Shown here: positions 4,927-8,137 of the stretch, piece by piece
Layout: each line of letters starts with the position of its first letter
Numbering within the stretch: the first letter of the stretch is position 1
Origin: Tannerellaceae bacterium
GTDB taxonomy: Bacteria; Bacteroidota; Bacteroidia; Bacteroidales; Tannerellaceae
Length of the DNA stretch: 8,137 nt
Direction: 5' to 3'
Assembly (NCBI GenBank): GCA_031265595.1
Contig: JAISCM010000215.1
Span: forward strand, 1 to 8,137
The notes under the pieces: generated by a model
What the model saw: the letters and a program-made list of their open reading frames with translations, nothing else
Databases searched by the model: none
What the model was told of the DNA's origin: nothing
Made by a program: the position numbers and the translations under genes

Positions 4927-6714
4927 TTATATTTCTTTTGTTTTTTCTCTTAGCCACGCTTTTTCTTCTTCCGTAAGATGCGGGCTTAGTTTATCATATA
5001 CCATCTGATGATATTTGTTCAACCAGGCATGTTCGCGTACCGAGAGCATGGAAGGTATAACTAACCGGGTATCAATATAGCATAAGGTTAAGGTCTCGAA
5101 AGTAAGGAACTTGCCATATTCTGTTTCACTGTCTTCTATGACTAACACCATGTTTTCGGTTCGTATGCCGTACTGGCCTTCCCGATACATGGCGGGCTCG
5201 TCGCTCATCACCATGCCCGGTTCCAGTACAACGGGGTTTTCTTCCATACGGATGCTTTGCGGCCCTTCATGCACGTTCAGGCAATGGCCTATCCCGTGGC
5301 AGGTGCCATGCAGGTATTGTATGCCGGCGTCCCATAAGGCTTTACGGGCAAAGGCGTCGATCAGGCACCCCCGTATACCGGCGGGAAACTTACACTTGGC
5401 AATCCCTATCGTACCTTTTAATACACGGGTAAAATCTTTTTTCATCTGTTCGGTAGGCTCTCCCAGCACAATGGTGCGGGTAATATCGGTGGTGCCATCT
5501 AAGTATTGCCCGCCCGAGTCCATAAGTAAGATACCTTCCGGCTTGATTTCCGCATCCGTTTCCGGCGTAGCGCTGTAATGCACAATCGCTCCGTGAGGGC
5601 CATACCCGCAGATCGTATTAAAGCTGTCGGATATATATAAAGGTTGTCCGGCGCGTAAGGCGGATAGCTTTTCGGCGCTACTTAGCTCCGTCACCCTGTT
5701 TCCTTCGGCCAATTGTTTTTCCAGCCATATATAGAAACGGGTGAGCGCAATGCCGTCTTTTACCAACGCATTGCGGAATCCTTCTATCTCCACCGGGTTC
5801 TTTATGCTTTTCAACTGATTGGCAGGCGTAATGCCTTCAATGATTTCGCATCCTTTAGGTATAGCATTGAACAAGGCGGCATTTGTACGGGCAGGATCAA
5901 TAAAGACAATCGTCTCTTCCGGCAATTGGGCGAGGTAAGGTATGATCTGATTGTAATCGGCCAGTATAACCCCTTCCTGTTTCAGATGTGCTGCAATTTC
6001 GGGCGTTAGCTTTTCAGGAGAAATAAATAATACGGTTTCATTTTCGGAAACGAAAGCGTAGCTTACCGCCACCGGATTATAATTCACATCATTTCCGCGT
6101 ATATTAAATGTCCAGGCAATTTCGTCCAAAGCGCATAACACCAGGCAGTCGGCGCCTGCTTTATGAAGCCTGTCGTTAATGGCATTCAGCTTATCGTGTA
6201 CGGACTGGCCTGTTCGTTCTACCGGAAGTTCAAAGATTTTGTTGTCAGGAATCGCCGGCCGGTCGGCCCATATCTCATCAATCAAGTCGATAGACGTATG
6301 TAGCCTGATCCCTTTCCTGGTCAGTTTTTTGTCTAAGAGACGGGTATCCGCCACACTGTATGATTGTCCGTCGAGCCCTACCGTTTGTCCTTCTTTCAGC
6401 TCATGCAGCAGGAAGTCGTGAATGGAAGGCGTTTCCGGGAGCGCCAATTTATATAGATCGACACCTGTACCCTTTAGCTGTCCGGCAGCTTGCAGGAAAT
6501 AACGTGAATCCGTCCATAACCCCGCCTTAGCAGCAGTAACAACAACCGTCCCTGCCGATCCTGTAAAACCGGATATCCACGCACGCGACTTCCACCTGGC
6601 AGGCACATACTCGCTCAGATGCGGATCGGAACTTGGGATAATACAGGCATCTATCCCGCGCCTTGTCATCACTTCCCGAAGGGTGGCCAACCGTTCTTGT
6701 ATACTCATTTTCAT
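4927..6714 (-). CDS. Aminopeptidase P family (Xaa-Pro aminopeptidase), M24B
   Basis: This three-domain M24B metallopeptidase of 595 residues should remove an N-terminal residue when proline is in second position. It resembles the long XPNPEP1-type form rather than the roughly 440-residue E. coli PepP. Numbering from ATG 6714, residues about 1-150 are the first creatinase-like domain (IIPSSDPHLSEY, ISGFTGSAGTVVV, WTDSRYFLQA) and about 150-305 the second. From about 310 the pita-bread catalytic domain carries the metal ligands Asp399 (DSGGQYLDG), Asp410 (TTD), His473, Glu506 (SDEPAMY) and Glu520 (RTEN). The segment HGTCHGIGH has Cys472 where many relatives have Gly. A longer reading frame starts at 6750, but the -7 element at 6739-6746 overlaps that region, so ATG 6714 (or 6708) is the likelier start. 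No signal peptide is seen, so it is probably cytoplasmic. It leads the three-gene unit. Confidence 0.92.
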   Translation of the reverse strand: MKMSIQERLATLREVMTRRGIDACIIPSSDPHLSEYVPARWKSRAWISGFTGSAGTVVVTAAKAGLWTDSRYFLQAAGQLKGTGVDLYKLALPETPSIHDFLLHELKEGQTVGLDGQSYSVADTRLLDKKLTRKGIRLHTSIDLIDEIWADRPAIPDNKIFELPVERTGQSVHDKLNAINDRLHKAGADCLVLCALDEIAWTFNIRGNDVNYNPVAVSYAFVSENETVLFISPEKLTPEIAAHLKQEGVILADYNQIIPYLAQLPEETIVFIDPARTNAALFNAIPKGCEIIEGITPANQLKSIKNPVEIEGFRNALVKDGIALTRFYIWLEKQLAEGNRVTELSSAEKLSALRAGQPLYISDSFNTICGYGPHGAIVHYSATPETDAEIKPEGILLMDSGGQYLDGTTDITRTIVLGEPTEQMKKDFTRVLKGTIGIAKCKFPAGIRGCLIDAFARKALWDAGIQYLHGTCHGIGHCLNVHEGPQSIRMEENPVVLEPGMVMSDEPAMYREGQYGIRTENMVLVIEDSETEYGKFLTFETLTLCYIDTRLVIPSMLSVREHAWLNKYHQMVYDKLSPHLTEEEKAWLREKTKEI

Positions 6715-6738
6715 CTTACTTAATTGATTCGTCATTTG

Positions 6739-6746
6739 CAAAGTTA
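6739..6746 (-). promoter_or_regulatory. -7 promoter element of the aminopeptidase P operon
   Basis: The minus strand reads TAACTTTG, an exact TAnnTTTG match, continuing GCAAA. The predicted start is near 6733, about 18 nt before ATG 6714. This makes the in-frame ATG codons at 6750 and 6735 unlikely starts. The -33 region is not well conserved. Confidence 0.6.
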
Positions 6747-6790
6747 ACAATAAGATATGTAATGTTGTTTATTCTTTAACCTGATTTTAA

Positions 6791-6806
6791 TAACTTTGCA
6801 AAGGTA
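6791..6806. promoter_or_regulatory. Back-to-back -7 elements sharing one palindrome
   Basis: TAACTTTGCAAAGGTA contains TAACTTTG on the plus strand (6791-6798) and TACCTTTG on the minus strand (6799-6806), joined through the palindrome TTTGCAAA (6795-6802). Each strand therefore shows an exact TAnnTTTG. The plus copy could give a longer transcript into abiEi and the minus copy a second, distal start for aminopeptidase P. Neither has a good -33 TTG at normal spacing, so activity is uncertain. Confidence 0.45.
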
Positions 6807-6862
6807 ATTTTAATTCAGCAATTTAAAAATTAGAGTTACACACAAATACAAGTCAGAGAGGG

Positions 6863-6890
6863 TTGTTTTCGGAAAATTAATTTATCTTTG
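6863..6890 (+). promoter_or_regulatory. Promoter of the AbiE operon
   Basis: TTG at 6863-6865 precedes TATCTTTG (6883-6890, exact TAnnTTTG) by 17 nt, slightly shorter than usual. The predicted start near 6897 leaves a leader of about 15 nt before ATG 6913. Known AbiEi proteins repress their own promoter, so this is the expected target region. Confidence 0.6.
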
Positions 6891-6901
6891 CGTCTATATC
6901 T

Positions 6902-6914
6902 ATACTTTCAGTAT
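6902..6914. promoter_or_regulatory. Small inverted repeat over the abiEi start, candidate operator
   Basis: ATACT (6902-6906) and AGTAT (6910-6914) are perfect inverted arms with a 3-nt spacer, running into the ATG of abiEi. Two TCTATA direct copies (6893-6898, 6899-6904) precede it. AbiEi antitoxins are known to bind inverted repeats at their promoter, so this is a plausible but short candidate site. Confidence 0.3.
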
Positions 6915-7689
6915 GAATGAAGATGTACAAATTAAACCTTCCAAGATCAGGAGACTGATGCAAGAATATCCGAAAGGCCTTGTATTGCTCTCTTCATGGT
7001 TGGTTTCTAAAGGATATTCATACGAGTTGCAACAGCGATATAGAAATAACGGCTGGTTGGAGTCTATCGGCAAAGGAGCAATGGTAAAGTCTGGAGATAC
7101 GTTGTCGCTATTCGGCGCTCTTTCAGCGTTGCAGTTTCAGGCAACTATAAACCTCCATTATGGAGGACGTTCGGCATTGGAATTACATGGCAACACTCAT
7201 TATCTACGATTCACCTCAAATGCAGCGACTCTATTTGCCCCAGGGCAAACGAAACTACCCTCTTGGTTTATGAATAATAAATGGGATGTTGACTATCAAG
7301 TATTCAACGCATCTCTTTTCAGAAATGATACTGTTGGCATAACGGATTATCAGGAAATGATGATAGAAACGAAAATATCAAGTCCTGCCAGAGCAATGAT
7401 AGAATCTCTGTCGTTATGCCCAAAAGAATTTTCTCTGCATGAAGCGTATGAGTTAATGGAAGGACTATCTACATTACGTCCCAAACAGGTACAGGAGTTG
7501 CTGGAAGAATGTAAATCCATCAAAATTAAGAGACTTTTTCTCTATTTTGCAGAACGTGCCGGACATAGCTGGTTTAAACACATAGATCAAACGAAAATAA
7601 GCCTTGGCTCCGGCAACAGAAGTATCACCCCCAACGGTGTATTGACGCCAAAATATAGTTTAGTATTACCCAAAGATTTAGTAGAGTGA
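6913..7689 (+). CDS. abiEi: AbiEi-family type IV antitoxin / transcriptional regulator
   Basis: This 258-residue protein is the antitoxin of an AbiE (type IV) system. AbiEi proteins bind DNA through an N-terminal winged-helix domain to repress the operon, and counter the toxin through a C-terminal domain without forming a stable complex. The N-terminal winged-helix region spans residues about 8-75, including LLSSWLVSKGYSYELQQRYR and NNGWLESIGKGAMVKSG. The central region includes INLHYGGRSALELHG (79-93) and WFMNNKWDVDYQVFN. The helical C-terminal part (about 155-220) has SPARAMIESLSLCP and EAYELMEGLSTLRP. Length is normal for this subgroup and no frame damage is seen. The TGA stop overlaps the GTG start of the abiEii remnant by 4 nt, a coupled operon layout. 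Because the toxin is broken, this antitoxin is orphaned; it may persist as an autoregulator or protect against related toxins. Confidence 0.88.
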   Translation: MNEDVQIKPSKIRRLMQEYPKGLVLLSSWLVSKGYSYELQQRYRNNGWLESIGKGAMVKSGDTLSLFGALSALQFQATINLHYGGRSALELHGNTHYLRFTSNAATLFAPGQTKLPSWFMNNKWDVDYQVFNASLFRNDTVGITDYQEMMIETKISSPARAMIESLSLCPKEFSLHEAYELMEGLSTLRPKQVQELLEECKSIKIKRLFLYFAERAGHSWFKHIDQTKISLGSGNRSITPNGVLTPKYSLVLPKDLVE

Positions 7690-8028
7690 AAGAAGCATAT
7701 AAAAAACAAGTAGCGCTCCTGCTGGATATATTGCCGGAAGTAGCAAAAGAAGACGTATTTGCTCTCCATGGAGGAACTGCAATTAATCTGTTTTGTCTGA
7801 ATATGCCGCGTCTGTCAGTTGATATAGACTTGACCTATATATCAGTCGGCAAAAGCAGAGATGTGGATTTGAAAAATATCCGTTCAGTCCTTGGCCGAGT
7901 TAGAGAACGATTGAGAAAGCAACTATCCAGCTATAAAATGGAAATTGCTAAATATCCACAAATTGAAAGATACGAATCTTCAAAAGTATAAAGAACAATT
8001 GGCGATGCTTGAACAGGTATTATCCTAA
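7686..8028 (+). pseudogene. abiEii: AbiEii toxin remnant with internal deletion and frameshift
   Basis: AbiEii toxins are nucleotidyltransferase-fold proteins of roughly 280-300 residues. Here the GTG start at 7686 overlaps abiEi by GTGA. The first frame encodes a genuine N-terminus with LHGGTAINLF (Gly29-Gly30-Thr31) and LSVDIDLTYI (Asp46, Asp48), the first nucleotidyltransferase motifs, up to about Lys78. From about 7918 the family's C-terminal signature appears instead in the +1 frame: SNYPAIKWKLLNIHKL, then KYKEQLAMLEQVLS and TAA at 8026-8028. The first frame runs on to a chance stop at 7989-7991. So roughly 170-190 central residues are missing, with the two ends joined out of frame near 7914-7925. 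The remaining catalytic and structural elements are lost, so the toxin is almost certainly inactive. Confidence 0.85.
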
Positions 8029-8031
8029 GAC

Positions 8032-8137
8032 CTACTCGCTTTTTACCACTTCCGCCGGATTACTGTTGGCCGCTTTCATCACTTGTCCTGATACGGTGAG
8101 CAGCACTACCACCACGACTCCCATAATGACTCCTGCC
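8032..8137 (-). CDS. C-terminus of an FtsX/MacB-type ABC transporter permease, cut by window edge
   Basis: The minus strand ends in a frame whose last 34 residues begin AGVIMGVVVVVLLTVSGQ and finish AANSNPAEVVKSE before TAG at 8032-8034. A final transmembrane helix followed by (A)ANxNPxEVVKxE is the typical end of FtsX-like permeases of the MacB/LolC type, where this tail is cytoplasmic. The rest lies beyond the window, so partner ATPase and substrate are unknown. It converges on the AbiEii remnant with only 3 nt between the two stop codons and no visible terminator. Confidence 0.8.
   Translation of the reverse strand, partial: AGVIMGVVVVVLLTVSGQVMKAANSNPAEVVKSE

Noticed and set aside
5111..5578. 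155-codon plus-strand open frame inside aminopeptidase P
   Set aside because: It lies wholly antisense to a well-supported gene, lacks family motifs and has no promoter; it is a shadow frame.
7898..7945. Programmed +1 frameshift joining the two AbiEii parts
   Set aside because: Even a perfect frameshift would give a protein lacking roughly 170-190 central residues, and no slippery sequence is evident.
7686..7991. Intact small 101-residue protein
   Set aside because: It is the N-terminus of AbiEii only, and the family's C-terminus follows immediately in the +1 frame, so it is a deletion product rather than a natural short gene.

Overview
The window reads as chromosomal DNA of a Bacteroidota bacterium, most likely order Bacteroidales (Bacteroides/Parabacteroides-like). 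The evidence is internal. Several gene starts are preceded by the Bacteroidetes -7 promoter element TAnnTTTG with little or no Shine-Dalgarno sequence. Two lipoproteins carry short lipoboxes with Cys18. The protein families also fit: a long three-domain aminopeptidase P, a CBM9-like lipoprotein, an FtsX-type permease tail and an AbiE system. The species cannot be fixed from this sequence alone.

Layout. (1) 1-65, minus: only the N-terminal signal peptide of an exported protein, with its promoter at 100-107. (2) 160-680, minus: a YefM/YoeB type II toxin-antitoxin pair, antitoxin first, overlapping by 13 nt. (3) 681-899: divergent intergenic DNA with promoters for both sides, a 7-bp inverted repeat and a GC-rich palindrome. 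(4) 900-1694, plus: an exported PAP2-superfamily phosphatase. (5) 1818-3170, plus: an alpha/beta-hydrolase lipoprotein with its own well-formed promoter. (6) 3181-6714, minus: three same-strand genes, in transcription order aminopeptidase P, a gamma-carbonic-anhydrase-like hexapeptide protein and a CBM9-like lipoprotein. (7) 6715-6912: a divergent control region with several -7 elements, including a back-to-back palindromic pair. (8) 6913-8028, plus: an AbiE type IV toxin-antitoxin operon with intact antitoxin AbiEi but a toxin AbiEii that has lost its middle and is frameshifted. (9) 8032-8137, minus: the C-terminus of an FtsX/MacB-type ABC transporter permease.

The most unusual structure is at 4264-4397, between the carbonic-anhydrase-like gene and the CBM9 lipoprotein. 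Seven AGTAGT units at 7-9-nt spacing face seven ACTACT units, forming a near-continuous dyad of about 50 bp centred on TTCGAA. The first repeat supplies the stop codon of the upstream gene, and the structure ends 15 nt before the start codon of the downstream gene.

I see no RNA genes, CRISPR array, insertion sequence or complete novel multi-gene system. The strongest leads are the repeat hairpin and the orphaned AbiEi antitoxin beside its toxin remnant. No stretch longer than 300 nt lacks a gene.
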